A stretch of 64,000 nt of DNA from Aphanothece saxicola GSE-SYN-MK-01-06B. GTDB taxonomy: Bacteria > Cyanobacteriota > Cyanobacteriia > PCC-6307 > Cyanobiaceae. A model generated the notes under the pieces. The model saw only the letters and a list, made by a program, of their open reading frames with translations. It was not told the origin of the DNA and ran no database searches. Position numbers and translations under genes: made by a program. Below, in pieces: positions 28,570-38,069 of the stretch. The stretch covers positions 310,001 through 374,000 of the forward strand of contig JAHHGT010000001.1 in NCBI GenBank assembly GCA_019359745.1, given 5' to 3'. The number at the start of each line of letters is the position of its first letter. Positions within the stretch are counted from its first letter, which is position 1.

Positions 28570-29223
28570 ATGCTCGATGTCCTCGGTCTGCGGTACCACC
28601 CCGCCACGGCGCCGGCGCCGGTGCTGGCCGACGTCTCCCTGCAGTTGACGCAGGGATCCCCGGCTCTGGTCGCCGGCCGCAGCGGCAGCGGCAAGACCAC
28701 TCTGCTGGAGGTGATCTGCGGTCTGGCCGAAGCCGATGCCGGACGCTTCCTCTGGCAGGGCGAAGCCCTCAGCAGTCGTCAGCGCCGCTGGCTGTGCGGC
28801 CTGGTGTTCCAGTTTCCGGAACGCCATTTCCTCGGCCTCACGGTGGGTCAGGAACTGAAGCTGGGCCAGCGCCGCCTCACCGCCGAGAAGGCCGAGGCCG
28901 TGCTGGAGCAGGTGGGCCTCGGCAGCCTCTCGTTGCAGCAGGCGCCGGAGCGCCTCAGCGGCGGCCAGCAGCGTCGCCTGGCCCTGGCCGTCCAGCTGGT
29001 GCGCGATGCCCGGGTGCTGCTGCTGGATGAGCCCACCGCCGGCCTCGACTGGACGGTGCGGGAGGAGGTGCTCCAGCTGATCGCCGATCTCGCCAAGGAA
29101 CGGGCCCTGCTGGTAGTGACCCACGAACCGGAACTGTTCCGGGGGGTGGTCGAGCGGGGCTGGCGGCTGGAGCAGGGAACCCTCAGGCCCCTCGAGGCCC
29201 TCCATTCCGGCTCCTTACGATGA
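28570..29223 (+). CDS. ABC transporter ATP-binding protein (CbiO-like)
   Basis: The product is 217 residues from ATG 28570. Walker [14 protein letters not shown] loop [11 protein letters not shown], signature [12 protein letters not shown], Walker [13 protein letters not shown] and the H-loop VVTHEP are intact. The short length and PERHFLG after the Q loop are like energy-coupling-factor (cobalt/biotin-type) ATPases. No permease gene is beside it, so the transported substrate is unknown. Its stop overlaps hslO (ATGA), an uncommon pairing. Confidence 0.88.
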   Translation: MLDVLGLRYHPATAPAPVLADVSLQLTQGSPALVAGRSGSGKTTLLEVICGLAEADAGRFLWQGEALSSRQRRWLCGLVFQFPERHFLGLTVGQELKLGQRRLTAEKAEAVLEQVGLGSLSLQQAPERLSGGQQRRLALAVQLVRDARVLLLDEPTAGLDWTVREEVLQLIADLAKERALLVVTHEPELFRGVVERGWRLEQGTLRPLEALHSGSLR

Positions 29224-30167
29224 CCATCGGATCGCAGGGGACGGGCTGGATGGGGGATCGCATGCTGAGGGCCACCGGTGCCGGGGGCGGCATCCGGATG
29301 GTGGCGGTCACCACCACCTCGGCCATCCGCCAGGCCAGTCACCGCCACGGCCTCTCCTTCCTCACCACGGCCCTGCTGGGCCGGGCCATGACGGCGGGCC
29401 TGCTGCTGGCCAGCTCGATGAAGGTGGCCCATGGCCGGGTCAACCTGCGCATTCAGTCCGATGGCCCCCTGCGGGGTCTGATGGTGGATGCGGGGCGGGA
29501 TGGCACCGTGCGCGGCTACGTGGGCCGGCCGGAGCTCGAGCTGGATCTGCTGACGGATGCGGCCGGCGGCCACCAGTTCGACTTCCGCCGCGCCACCGGC
29601 ACCGGTTACCTGCACGTGGTGCGGGACCGGGGCCAGGGGGAACCCTTCAGCAGCACCGTCGAGCTGGTGAGTGGCGGCATCGGCGAGGACGTGGCCTCCT
29701 ACCTGCTCCATTCCGAACAGACCCCCTCGGCCCTGTTCGTGGGGGAGACGATCGACAGCAGCGGCGTGCGCTGTGCCGGCGGCGTGCTGGTGCAGGTGCT
29801 GCCGAAGGCGGCGCGGGAACCGGCACTGGTGGCCCTGCTGGAGGAGCGCTGCCGGGAAATCACCGGCTTCAGCGAGCGGCTCGCCGCCAATGCCGACCAG
29901 CTCCATGCCCTGTTCGAGGAAATCTTTCCGGACCTCGATCCCCAGCCCCTCGGGGCGGGCTCGATCGAGCAGTCCGTCCAGTTCCACTGCCCCTGCAGCC
30001 GCCACCGCAGCGTCAGCGCCCTCAAGCTGCTGGGCCGTGAAGAACTCACCGACATGCTCAACGAAGACGGCCAGGCGGAACTGACCTGCCACTTCTGCAA
30101 TGCGGTGTATCGGGTGGAAGCCCCTGAGCTTCAGGAGCTGATCGACGAGCTGGCCCCCGTGGCCTGA
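29220..30167 (+). CDS. hslO: Hsp33 redox-regulated chaperonin
   Basis: The product is 315 residues; the ATG at 29220 overlaps the ABC gene, while an internal ATG near 29250 or 29262 could give the usual 295-300 residues. The C-terminal redox switch is the four-Cys zinc centre CPCS (about residue 257) and CHFC (about 290). The N-terminal fold segment [18 protein letters not shown] and the [12 protein letters not shown] stretch match Hsp33. It is a cytosolic holdase activated by oxidation. Confidence 0.94.
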   Translation: MTIGSQGTGWMGDRMLRATGAGGGIRMVAVTTTSAIRQASHRHGLSFLTTALLGRAMTAGLLLASSMKVAHGRVNLRIQSDGPLRGLMVDAGRDGTVRGYVGRPELELDLLTDAAGGHQFDFRRATGTGYLHVVRDRGQGEPFSSTVELVSGGIGEDVASYLLHSEQTPSALFVGETIDSSGVRCAGGVLVQVLPKAAREPALVALLEERCREITGFSERLAANADQLHALFEEIFPDLDPQPLGAGSIEQSVQFHCPCSRHRSVSALKLLGREELTDMLNEDGQAELTCHFCNAVYRVEAPELQELIDELAPVA

Positions 30168-30192
30168 GCCCCCGCACGGGCCTGTGCCGGAC

Positions 30193-30879
30193 TCAGGCGA
30201 TCAGCAGGGCACCGAGCAGGAGCAGCAGGATGGCTGGGAGGCTCTGCAGCTGCAGCGTCGTCACCGCGAGGGACTGGCTGAGGGCGGGTCCGAGACCTCC
30301 CGCCAGCAGACCGCCCAGCACGAGTCCCAGGCAGAGCAGGGCAAACGACCAACCCACCGCCGCCAGGAAGCGACCGTGACGACGCTGCAGGTTCAGCAGG
30401 GTGACCCCGGTGGCCAGGGCGGTCAGCAGTTCGGGTGCGGCTCCGGGCATCAGCACGAGCAGCAGCAGCAACACGCCATCCGCCGCCAGGGGAAACCAGA
30501 GATCCCGGCCCGTGGCCAGTTGCAGCTGGGGCAGGGAGAAGCTGGGACGGGGCAGGCGGGAGGGGGGCAGCTGGGGCAGGCTGGGCAGGGCGGAGAGGGC
30601 CGGCCGGCTCGGAGGCGGGGAAGCCTGCTCCCGCTGGGAGGCGGAACGGGCGGCGCTGCTGACCCGGCCCTGCTGGCGTTCCTTCAACCGGTCCATCAAC
30701 ACCGCGTCATAGGCGGCTTCGATGCGGGAGCGAACCAGGGGGTCGTCGCCGGCCTCGTCGAGCCGCGCCAGCTTGGCCTCCTGGACGGTGTCGAAGGAGG
30801 CATCGGGAGCGACACCGAGCCGCTCGTACGGATCGGAGGCGTCAGGGGCCGGCGGGGCTTGGTCGGATCCTTGGTTCAT
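30193..30879 (-). CDS. CPP1-like J-domain-type membrane protein
   Basis: The product is 228 residues. The N-terminal J-like domain (about 15-70, DPYERLGVAPDASFDTVQEAKLARLDEAG) lacks the HPD tripeptide of true DnaJ proteins. A Pro/Ser linker follows, then three to four C-terminal membrane segments (about 130-228). This is the layout of CPP1, which in plants stabilises protochlorophyllide oxidoreductase; a chlorophyll-synthesis role is inferred from the homologue. A small gene lies 24 bases upstream on the same strand. Confidence 0.82.
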   Translation of the reverse strand: MNQGSDQAPPAPDASDPYERLGVAPDASFDTVQEAKLARLDEAGDDPLVRSRIEAAYDAVLMDRLKERQQGRVSSAARSASQREQASPPPSRPALSALPSLPQLPPSRLPRPSFSLPQLQLATGRDLWFPLAADGVLLLLLVLMPGAAPELLTALATGVTLLNLQRRHGRFLAAVGWSFALLCLGLVLGGLLAGGLGPALSQSLAVTTLQLQSLPAILLLLLGALLIA

Positions 30880-30903
30880 GCCACCGAGCGTATCGAGGCG
30901 AGG

Positions 30904-31143
30904 CTAAAAAAGCGGTTCACTGCGGTGATATCCCGCTTCCTGTTGCAGTCTGCGGCGGCAGGCCTCCGCTTCCTCGATCGCCAGCGAACGGCGCCGTTTG
31001 AGCAGGGGCATCTGGGGGGGGAGATGGCTGCCTTCGCGCATTTCCACTGCCCCTTGTGAGGGCTGGAAACTGACGTAATCACTGCCCCCGTCGCTGCGGG
31101 GACGCACCAGCCAGAGCGGGGGTGGCGTCACGGATCGAGGCAT
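30904..31143 (-). CDS. Small hypothetical protein resembling DUF1651 (79 aa)
   Basis: The product is 79 residues from ATG 31143. The C-terminal half has a basic, helical stretch (GSHLPPQMPLLKRRRSLAIE, then EAEACRRRLQQEAGYHRSEP) whose LLK-RRR pattern recalls the picocyanobacterial DUF1651 family, a tentative match. There is no membrane segment. It lies 24 bases upstream of the CPP1-like gene and may share its transcript. Function unknown. Confidence 0.5.
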   Translation of the reverse strand: MPRSVTPPPLWLVRPRSDGGSDYVSFQPSQGAVEMREGSHLPPQMPLLKRRRSLAIEEAEACRRRLQQEAGYHRSEPLF

Positions 31144-31254
31144 CGCTGTGACCGTCCGTTACGGCGTGACGAATTGTTGCTTCATTCTGCCCCCTCCGAT
31201 CGTCTGGCGCGAGGGAGGGATTCCTCCCGTGGCGGCCCTCGGCGGCCCCCCGGC

Positions 31255-32907
31255 TCAGAGGGCGATCGGCTCGACGCCGCTCACCACGGGCGCCACCCCG
31301 TGCAGCTCCAGGTCGGGATGGTCCTCCAGAAGCTGGTGCAGGTTCCAGTCGTTGCGGAACAGCAGCACCGGCCGGTCCCAGGCGTCGCGAACCGTCTTGC
31401 AGTTGAACAGGCGGCCGACGCTCTCCAGGGCTGGCCAGCCGCCGCTCACCCAGCGGGCGACACTGAACTCCAGCGGTTCCAGCCGGCTGGTGACGCCGTA
31501 TTCGTTCTCCAGCCGGTACTGCACCACCTCAAGCTGCAACTGGCCCACCGCCGCCAGGATCGGATCCCGCTTGCTGGGGTCGGTGTCATACAACACCTGA
31601 ACGGCCCCCTCTTCGCGCAGCTCATTCACCCCCTTGCGGAAACTCTTGAACGCCGAGGGATTGGGATTGCGCAGCCAGGCGAAGATCTCCGGGCTGAAGC
31701 AGGGAATGCCCTCGTACTCCACCCGGGAACCGGTGTAGAGGGTGTCGCCGATGGCGAACATGCCGGGGTTGTTGAGGCCGATCACATCGCCGGGGTAGGC
31801 GTCTTCCACCACCTCCCGGTCCTGGCCGAACAGCTTCTGGGGGCGTGACAGGCGGATGGTGCGCCCGCTGCGGGCGTGCCGCACATTCATGTCCTTCTCG
31901 AAGCGGCCGCTGCAGACCCGCACGAAGGCCACCCGGTCCCGGTGGCGGGGGTCCATGTTGGCCTGCAGCTTGAAGACGAAGCCGCTGAACTCCGGCCGCA
32001 ATGGATCCACCGGTCCCTGGTCACTGTCCCGGGCCACCGGCGGCTGGGCCAGCTCCAGGAAGGCATCAAGGAAGGGGCGCACGCCGAAATTGGTCATCGC
32101 CGAGCCGAAGAACACCGGGCTCAGCTCACCGGCGTGCACCCGCGCCAGATCCAGCTCCGCTCCGGCGCCCTCCACCAGCTCCAGTTCCTCCACGGCCAGA
32201 TCCAGCAGCTCCGCCTCCACCCGCTCCTGGCGGTCCGGATCGCCGGGGATCAGTCGCCGCTCCAGGCTCTGCCGGCCCCGTTCGGCCCGCTCGAACAGCA
32301 GCAGATCCTGGGAGCGCCGGTCGATCACGCCGCGGAACCGATCGCCGCTGCCGATCGGCCAGTTCACCGGCCAGCAGGCCAGCCCCAGCTCCTGTTCGAT
32401 CTCATCGACCAGCTCCAGCGGGTCCCGCCCCGGCCGGTCCATCTTGTTGATGAAGGTGAAGATCGGGATCCGCCGCATCCGGCAGACCTCGAACAACTTG
32501 CGGGTCTGCGGTTCCAATCCCTTGGCCGCGTCCACCAGCATCACGGCGTTGTCAGCGGCAGCCAGGGTCCGGTAGGTGTCCTCCGAGAAGTCCTGGTGGC
32601 CGGGGGTGTCGAGCAGGTTGATCGTGCTGCCGGCGTACTCGAACTGGAGCACGGTGGAGGTGATCGAAATGCCGCGCTGCTTCTCCAGCTCCATCCAGTC
32701 GGAGGTCACCTTGCGCTGCTCCCCCTTGGCCTTCACCGCCCCGGCCTGCTGGATGGCACCCCCGTAGAGCAGCAACTTCTCGGTGAGGGTCGTCTTGCCC
32801 GCGTCGGGGTGGGAAATGATGGCGAAATTGCGGCGCCGGCTCACCGCCGCCGCCAGTGCCGCGGCGTCGAACTCAGGAGCTGGGGCAGGGGAGGAGCTGG
32901 TGACCAT
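31255..32907 (-). CDS. prfC: Peptide chain release factor 3
   Basis: The product is 550 residues. GTPase motifs are [15 protein letters not shown] (G1), RGISITST (G2), DTPGHQDF (G3) and [10 protein letters not shown] (G4). The RF3-specific domains 2-3 follow ([39 protein letters not shown]). RF3 removes RF1/RF2 from the ribosome after peptide release. Its ATG overlaps the stop of the upstream methyltransferase (TGATG). The final four residues end close to the next gene. Confidence 0.96.
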   Translation of the reverse strand: MVTSSSPAPAPEFDAAALAAAVSRRRNFAIISHPDAGKTTLTEKLLLYGGAIQQAGAVKAKGEQRKVTSDWMELEKQRGISITSTVLQFEYAGSTINLLDTPGHQDFSEDTYRTLAAADNAVMLVDAAKGLEPQTRKLFEVCRMRRIPIFTFINKMDRPGRDPLELVDEIEQELGLACWPVNWPIGSGDRFRGVIDRRSQDLLLFERAERGRQSLERRLIPGDPDRQERVEAELLDLAVEELELVEGAGAELDLARVHAGELSPVFFGSAMTNFGVRPFLDAFLELAQPPVARDSDQGPVDPLRPEFSGFVFKLQANMDPRHRDRVAFVRVCSGRFEKDMNVRHARSGRTIRLSRPQKLFGQDREVVEDAYPGDVIGLNNPGMFAIGDTLYTGSRVEYEGIPCFSPEIFAWLRNPNPSAFKSFRKGVNELREEGAVQVLYDTDPSKRDPILAAVGQLQLEVVQYRLENEYGVTSRLEPLEFSVARWVSGGWPALESVGRLFNCKTVRDAWDRPVLLFRNDWNLHQLLEDHPDLELHGVAPVVSGVEPIAL

Positions 32908-33599
32908 CAGGCCAGCCTGCCAGGCAGGCTGGGGCCGTGGATCTCCAGGTAGCGGTCGTCCAGCTCCTGCACCTGCAGCCCTTCGAGTCCGGCGGCCTCG
33001 AGCTGGGCCAGCACCTCGGACCGGCTGAAGGCCGCTTGCAAGGAATGGGCGTAGTCCCGCCGCAGCACCTCCGGCGCCGAGGCGGCATGACGATGCACCA
33101 GGGCCTCCAGTTCAGCGTTGTTGGCTGGCCGCCGCAGGTCCCGCACATAAAGGCAGGTGCCTGGCGCTGAAAGTTGCCGCACGCTGCGCCAGAACACCGC
33201 CGGGTCATGGAGGTGATGCAGCAGGCTGTTGCTGACCACGGCACTGCAGGGACCCTCCAGCTGCGGACTGGGCAGCTGTTGCTGGCGGAAGCGAAGGTGC
33301 CGCCAGCCAGCGGGTTCAGCGCGCCGTCGTCGCTCGGCGATCGCCAGCATGGCGCCTGAGCCATCAAGGCCCAGCACGCTGGCCAGAGGCCAGCGCCCGG
33401 CCAGCAGAAAGGTGATGTTGCCGGGTCCGCAGCCCAGATCCACAAAGCTGAGGCCCTCGCCGTCCCCCTGCCCACGGTCGCCCAGAAGGGTCTCGATTCT
33501 GCCCAGCACCGCCCGGTCGCCGCTGGAGAAATCGGCCGCGGCGTAGGCCTCCGCCTGCAGCGGGTCTTCCATCAACTCCGGTTCGCAGATCCGCTCCAT
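32907..33599 (-). CDS. Class I SAM-dependent methyltransferase
   Basis: The product is 230 residues. Motif I is [19 protein letters not shown], with the acidic end of strand 2 at GLDGSGAM and motif IV in [13 protein letters not shown]. These are standard for a Rossmann-fold methyltransferase of the UbiE/BioC-like kind. The substrate cannot be told; NSLLHHL is found in small-molecule enzymes. It is translationally coupled to prfC, whose partner in some bacteria is a translation-factor methyltransferase, but this protein lacks the NPPY motif of PrmC, so that is not proposed. Confidence 0.82.
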   Translation of the reverse strand: MERICEPELMEDPLQAEAYAAADFSSGDRAVLGRIETLLGDRGQGDGEGLSFVDLGCGPGNITFLLAGRWPLASVLGLDGSGAMLAIAERRRRAEPAGWRHLRFRQQQLPSPQLEGPCSAVVSNSLLHHLHDPAVFWRSVRQLSAPGTCLYVRDLRRPANNAELEALVHRHAASAPEVLRRDYAHSLQAAFSRSEVLAQLEAAGLEGLQVQELDDRYLEIHGPSLPGRLA

Positions 33600-33745
33600 C
33601 GGCTCGGCCTTCCTGTCCGATCTGGCGCTGTTCTACCCAGCCAAGGCCCCCTCAGCCGCCCCAGGCACCGTGGCTGGTGGCAGGGCACCGTTGCAGACCC
33701 TATGGGTGGCGTTATGGTTTCCAGCACGCACCGGCCGTACCCACC

Positions 33746-36103
33746 GTGACCCTGTCCGCCGCCCGTCCAGCCACACCCGCCGAGGCGGCGACGTCATCGG
33801 CAAGCGTCGACACCGTCACACCGGCGGCCGATTTTCCGGTCACCGCCCCGGCGGCCTATCCGGTCTTCTACCGCACCTACAGCCGCAAGACCCCAAGCGG
33901 GGGCAGGGAGAGCTGGCATGAGGTGGCCGAGCGCAACCTCGAGGGCCTGCGGGTCCTGGGTTCCCTTGCGGCAGAGGAGGTGGAGCTGATCCGGCGCATG
34001 CAGCGGCACCAGATGGCGCTCCCCTCCGGCCGCTGGCTGTGGATCGGTGGTACGGGGTGGATCGAGCAACCCGAGAATTTCTCCGGCGCCTACAACTGCA
34101 CCTCCACCAATCTGGTGGACTGGGAAGCCTTCGCCCTGATGATGGATCTGGCGATGATGGGCTGCGGCACCGGCGCCATCATCGAGCCCCATCTGATCCG
34201 TCGGCTGCCGACGGTGCGCAACACCCTCGTCATCGATGGGGTCACCGACATCGGTGTGACGCCGATCGGCTCCCGCCAGCAGCAGACCACCCACCGGATC
34301 GATGGCCAGCAGGTCAATGTGCGGGTTGGCGACACCCGCTCCGGCTGGGTGGAGAGCTACCGGCTGCTGCTCAACCTCTGCAGCGATGAGCGTTTCGACG
34401 GCCCCGTCCACGTCTCGGTGGACCTGTCCGATGTGCGGCCCGTGGGCGAAACCCTCAAGGGCTTCGGCGGCATGGCCAACCCCGTGAAGCTGAGGGACCT
34501 TTACGGCCGTGTTGCCCAGATCCTCAACAAGGCCCAGGGCCGCCAGCTCACCTCGGTGGAGTGCTGTCTGCTGATCGATGAGGCGGCGGTGACGATCGTG
34601 GCCGGCAACATCCGCCGCAGCGCCGGCATGCGCCAGTTCTGCGCCGACGATGACTCCGCCCTCGGCGCCAAGGAGAACCTGTGGCAGCAGGACGCCCAGG
34701 GCAACTGGCGCATTGATCCCGAGCGCGATGCCCTGCGCATGGCCAACCACACCCGGGTGTTTCACGTTCGCCCCAGCCACGAGGTGGTGCTGGAAGCGGT
34801 CAACAAGCAGTTTCAGTCCGGGGAGGGCGCCATCCAGTTCGCCCCTGAAGCGATCGCCCGCTCCAATGCCGACCTGCTCACCACCCCCCAGCTGCGCACC
34901 GAGTTCATCGGCATCTACTGCGACCAGGGCAAGGAAGAGGCCGGCCGTTGGTTGCAGCTGCACCACCCGCAGATCAGCGACGCCGAGCTTGAGCACCGGC
35001 TCGGCCGCTACGGACTCAACCCCTGCGGTGAAATCCTCGGTGCCGATTTCCACTGCAACCTGGCCGAGATCCACCTCAACCGGATCGACCCGGACGACCA
35101 CCAGGCCCAGGCCGACGCCTTCAAGGCCGGTGGCCTGGCGGTGGCCTGTCTGCTGAACCACCGCTTCGAGGTGGAGCGCTATCGCCAGAGCCGGGCCTGG
35201 GATCCGATCGTGGGGGTCAGCTTCACCGGCCTGTTCGATTTCTTCGTGCATGCCTTCGGTACCCCCTGGTTGCAGTGGTGGGAAGCGGGCCGTCCCGACT
35301 CCGAAGCGGGGCGTGCCTTCCGCGAGCAGGAAGCGGCCTACCTCTCGCGCTGGAAGCAGTGCGTCCATGACGCGGTGTGGGACTACTGCGATCGGCACGG
35401 CATGCGCCGACCCAACCGCTGCACCACCGTCCAACCGGCGGGCACCAAGAGCCTGCTCACCGGCGCCAGCCCCGGCTGGCATCCCCCCAAGGCCCAGCGC
35501 TTCATCCGTCGCATCACCTTCCGCAAGAACGATCCGGTGGCGCTGGCCTGCATGGACTACGGCTACGCGATCGTTCCTTCCCAGTCGGACAAGGACGAGC
35601 AGGGACGTCTGCTGAATGACCCGTTTGATCCGCGCTGCACCGAGTGGCTGGTGGAGATCCCCACCGAGGTGAGCTGGGCCAATCTGCCAGGTGCCGATCA
35701 GGTGGAGATCAACAACTTCTCCGCCCTGGCCCAGTTCGACTTCTACATGCAGGTGCAACGCCACTTCACCACCCACAACACATCGGCCACGGTGGAGTTT
35801 CGCGAGCATGAAATCGAGCCTTTGGCCGCCGCGATCCACCAGGCCATTGAGCAGGGTGAGGGATACATCTCCGCCGCACTGCTGGCCCGCTTCGATGCCA
35901 ATGCCACCTTCCCAAGGTTGCCGTTCGAGCCGATCGACCAGGCCACCTATCACCGCATGGTTCTTGAGGTGGAGCAACGCCGCCAGTGCGGGGATTTCTT
36001 CCTGGCCCTGCAGAAGTACGACCGGGGTGAGCTGATTGAGGCCGGTCCCGCCGGCTGCGATTCCGACAAGTGCCTGCTGCCGCTGGCCAAACCCGACAAC
36101 TGA
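33746..36103 (+). CDS. rtpR: Adenosylcobalamin-dependent ribonucleoside-triphosphate reductase (class II)
   Basis: The product is 785 residues from GTG 33746; the frame is open to 33677 but GTG 33746 gives the family length. Class II monomeric RTPR features are present: the catalytic Cys triad context (YNCTSTNL, NPCGEILG), the finger-loop region NKAQGRQLTSVECCL and C-terminal redox Cys in AGCDSDKCLLP. It makes dNTPs from NTPs using B12; picocyanobacteria make pseudocobalamin as cofactor. It likely supplies the cell's only NTP reductase. A terminator-like hairpin follows. Confidence 0.93.
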   Translation: MTLSAARPATPAEAATSSASVDTVTPAADFPVTAPAAYPVFYRTYSRKTPSGGRESWHEVAERNLEGLRVLGSLAAEEVELIRRMQRHQMALPSGRWLWIGGTGWIEQPENFSGAYNCTSTNLVDWEAFALMMDLAMMGCGTGAIIEPHLIRRLPTVRNTLVIDGVTDIGVTPIGSRQQQTTHRIDGQQVNVRVGDTRSGWVESYRLLLNLCSDERFDGPVHVSVDLSDVRPVGETLKGFGGMANPVKLRDLYGRVAQILNKAQGRQLTSVECCLLIDEAAVTIVAGNIRRSAGMRQFCADDDSALGAKENLWQQDAQGNWRIDPERDALRMANHTRVFHVRPSHEVVLEAVNKQFQSGEGAIQFAPEAIARSNADLLTTPQLRTEFIGIYCDQGKEEAGRWLQLHHPQISDAELEHRLGRYGLNPCGEILGADFHCNLAEIHLNRIDPDDHQAQADAFKAGGLAVACLLNHRFEVERYRQSRAWDPIVGVSFTGLFDFFVHAFGTPWLQWWEAGRPDSEAGRAFREQEAAYLSRWKQCVHDAVWDYCDRHGMRRPNRCTTVQPAGTKSLLTGASPGWHPPKAQRFIRRITFRKNDPVALACMDYGYAIVPSQSDKDEQGRLLNDPFDPRCTEWLVEIPTEVSWANLPGADQVEINNFSALAQFDFYMQVQRHFTTHNTSATVEFREHEIEPLAAAIHQAIEQGEGYISAALLARFDANATFPRLPFEPIDQATYHRMVLEVEQRRQCGDFFLALQKYDRGELIEAGPAGCDSDKCLLPLAKPDN

Positions 36104-36112
36104 TCCTCAGGG

Positions 36113-36142
36113 CAGGCGGCCGATCCCCACTCGGCCGCCCTG
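36113..36142. terminator. Convergent hairpin between rtpR and siaD
   Basis: GGCGGCCGA (36115-36123) and TCGGCCGCC (36131-36139) form a perfect 9-base stem with a 7-base loop, extendable by CAG/CTG with one bulge to 36113 and 36142. It lies in the 70-base gap between two converging genes and is the obvious bidirectional transcription end. No strong U-run is seen, as is usual in this high-GC group. Confidence 0.65.
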
Positions 36143-36173
36143 AACCTGCCCCCTGCGTCTTCTGACGCCGGGC

Positions 36174-37031
36174 CTATTCGGCGGTGGAAACCAGAGAGCT
36201 GATCTCGCGATGGCTGAGAAGATCGGTGGGATCAATGATCACCAGCCGATCGCGACCGCCGTTCTTGGCCATCAGCAGGGCCTTGTCGGCACGACGGAAG
36301 GTGGCGTCATAGTTCTCATCGGACTTGTGTTCCGTAAGCCCCATGCTGGCCGTGAGATTCAACTCCATGTCATCAATGGAAACCCGCATCTCGCGGATGT
36401 TGGCCAACATGCGCTTGGCAACAAGTTCAGCCGTGGAAAGATCCGCGTCGATCAGAAGGGCCATGAATTCTTCACCTCCCCATCGGGCAATGATGTCGTA
36501 GTGACGCAAGCTGCTGGAGAGGGCCTTGACGAAATCCACAAGCATCAGATCGCCTGTGGCGTGCCCATACTCGTCGTTGATCAACTTGAAATGATCGACA
36601 TCAAGGATGATCATCGAATAGGTGGAGCCGTGGCGTGCGGCGCGTTGGTCTTCCTCCAGACAGCGTTCGGCCATGAAGCGGCGGTTGGAGATTCCCGTCA
36701 GCGAATCATGGGTGGAGGCTTCAAAAAGTGAAAGATTCAGTTCTTTGAGAGAGGCCTGATAAAGATCGGAGATTCGTACCACCCGCTTGATTTGGCGCAA
36801 CTGCTTCTCATAGCGGTTCGTCAGGCTGCGGTTGCTTTCAAGCACATGGGACTGGTAGAGATCGGAGATATCAGCCACCCGCTCCAGCCGGTCGACCTGC
36901 TCTTCAATCCGATGCCATAGGCGAGCCAACAGGTTGCGTACGGGATCATTGTCGTAACTCTGGTCGGCAAGAACGGCCATGACCTCCTGTTCCAATTGGT
37001 CGTCCGACTTGGGGGAGGAAGGGTCGAACAT
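36174..37031 (-). CDS. siaD: SiaD-type diguanylate cyclase
   Basis: The product is 285 residues from ATG 37031, one base after the siaC stop (TGACATG). The N-terminal coiled region (about 15-105) contains two near-identical units (VADISDLYQ at 52-60 and VVRISDLYQ at 84-92). The GGDEF domain starts HDSLTGISNRR (108-118) and has the intact active site GGEEF (185-189) plus a canonical inhibitory site RHYD (176-179) five residues ahead. In Pseudomonas, unphosphorylated SiaC binds the SiaD stalk and activates c-di-GMP synthesis. Order and pairing with siaC make the same switch likely here. Base composition is lower in GC than the flanks. Confidence 0.9.
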   Translation of the reverse strand: MFDPSSPKSDDQLEQEVMAVLADQSYDNDPVRNLLARLWHRIEEQVDRLERVADISDLYQSHVLESNRSLTNRYEKQLRQIKRVVRISDLYQASLKELNLSLFEASTHDSLTGISNRRFMAERCLEEDQRAARHGSTYSMIILDVDHFKLINDEYGHATGDLMLVDFVKALSSSLRHYDIIARWGGEEFMALLIDADLSTAELVAKRMLANIREMRVSIDDMELNLTASMGLTEHKSDENYDATFRRADKALLMAKNGGRDRLVIIDPTDLLSHREISSLVSTAE

Positions 37032-37032
37032 G

Positions 37033-37428
37033 TCAGGCGTTGATCGAAAGAATCAAAAATGGAAACGTATAATCTTCTTTGAATTCAGATCCCAATTCGG
37101 CGGAACGAGGATTTCGGTCATCGTACATCCATTGAACAAGCACTTCCTTGCCACTTTCGAAGGCTGTCTGCAGCAAATCAAAAATATCAATCATGAACCG
37201 AATACTGCTGGTATTGAGATAGTTCAAGTGCAGCTCAAGGGTGAGCGAGTGCTCGGCGCTTGACAGATAAGAGTCAATCCATTGAATCAACTGGTCGTAC
37301 AATTCAAACGAATTCTCTGGATAGGATTCGCCACTCATGACCACGACTCCCGCCTTCCAGTCCGCCCGGATCGAAGGGCTGGACTGCGAGCCAGGCACGG
37401 AGAGATTCAGTTCTTCGGTGCTGCTCAT
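37033..37428 (-). CDS. siaC: SiaC phosphoprotein (DUF1987)
   Basis: The product is 131 residues from ATG 37428, four bases after the siaB stop; an in-frame start at 37485 would overlap siaB. Conserved DUF1987 phrases are SGESYPENSFELYDQLIQW and LHLNYLNTSSIRFMIDIFDLL. Thr73 in NTSS aligns with the Pseudomonas Thr68 that SiaB phosphorylates and SiaA dephosphorylates. It is the partner-switch element that activates SiaD when unphosphorylated. The gene is notably AT-rich for this window (runs such as AATCAAAAATGG near 37046). Confidence 0.92.
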   Translation of the reverse strand: MSSTEELNLSVPGSQSSPSIRADWKAGVVVMSGESYPENSFELYDQLIQWIDSYLSSAEHSLTLELHLNYLNTSSIRFMIDIFDLLQTAFESGKEVLVQWMYDDRNPRSAELGSEFKEDYTFPFLILSINA

Positions 37429-37432
37429 GGGA

Positions 37433-37981
37433 TCAGATGATGGCCCGAAGGCTGAAGAAGGCACGGCCGGGCTCAAGGGGATCAAGGGAGGCCTCCATGG
37501 GTTGGCTCGAGCGCCTGGCGATTTCGATCAGACCCAGACCGGCTCCCTGTCCGGGAGTCTGGGCGTGGGGTTGGCGTAACTGCTGTTTGTAGAGCAGCTT
37601 CAGTTGGGCCTTGTCGCAGTCCGCGAGTTCGTGGATCCGCTGGATCAGGGTCTGTCCGTCCTCCATCTGTACGAGGTTACCTGCACACACGGCGTAATGG
37701 CCAGCCTCGGCAGCCGCGATCACAACCGTCGCGGAGGATTCGGCGTCGCTGAAGCCGCGACTTGTTGCATAATTCCTGATATTCTGGCTCATCTCGATAT
37801 AAACGCTGAACACATCCATCACCTCCAGCTCGGGGGCGTGATTGGATTCTATGTGTTCCTTCAGCGCCGATCCGATTTCCCCGATCAAAGTGGTGGAGAT
37901 CGGACCGTTGAAGCAGATGAGGATCTGCTGATGGCTGAAAAACTCCCGTAGCGAGATCAGACTGGTGGTGCTGATTGTCAT
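37433..37981 (-). CDS. siaB: SiaB kinase (DUF6272)
   Basis: The product is 182 residues. ATG 37981 is preceded by GGAGG with a 7-base spacer, an excellent ribosome binding site, and is preferred over the longer in-frame start at 38029. The protein has an HPK/HATPase-like core with MDVFSVYIEMSQNIRNYATSRGF (N-box-like Glu and Asn) and a late GQGAGLGLIEIARRS (G-rich ATP lid). This is the SiaB family, which phosphorylates SiaC on Thr. It has no membrane segment. It sits between siaA and siaC exactly as in Pseudomonas. Confidence 0.88.
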   Translation of the reverse strand: MTISTTSLISLREFFSHQQILICFNGPISTTLIGEIGSALKEHIESNHAPELEVMDVFSVYIEMSQNIRNYATSRGFSDAESSATVVIAAAEAGHYAVCAGNLVQMEDGQTLIQRIHELADCDKAQLKLLYKQQLRQPHAQTPGQGAGLGLIEIARRSSQPMEASLDPLEPGRAFFSLRAII

Positions 37982-38069
37982 CGCTTTGCCTCCGCTATGG
38001 ACACCGAGGTGGTACCCATCAGTGGCCAAAGGGGTGAGGTGTTGGTCGGAGGGGACATCAGGCAGCTCC

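Noticed and set aside
33794-35977. 727-codon open frame antisense to rtpR
   Set aside because: Composition (His/Gly/Gln/Val-rich, no motifs) is the usual mirror of a high-GC gene; rtpR on the other strand has full family motifs.
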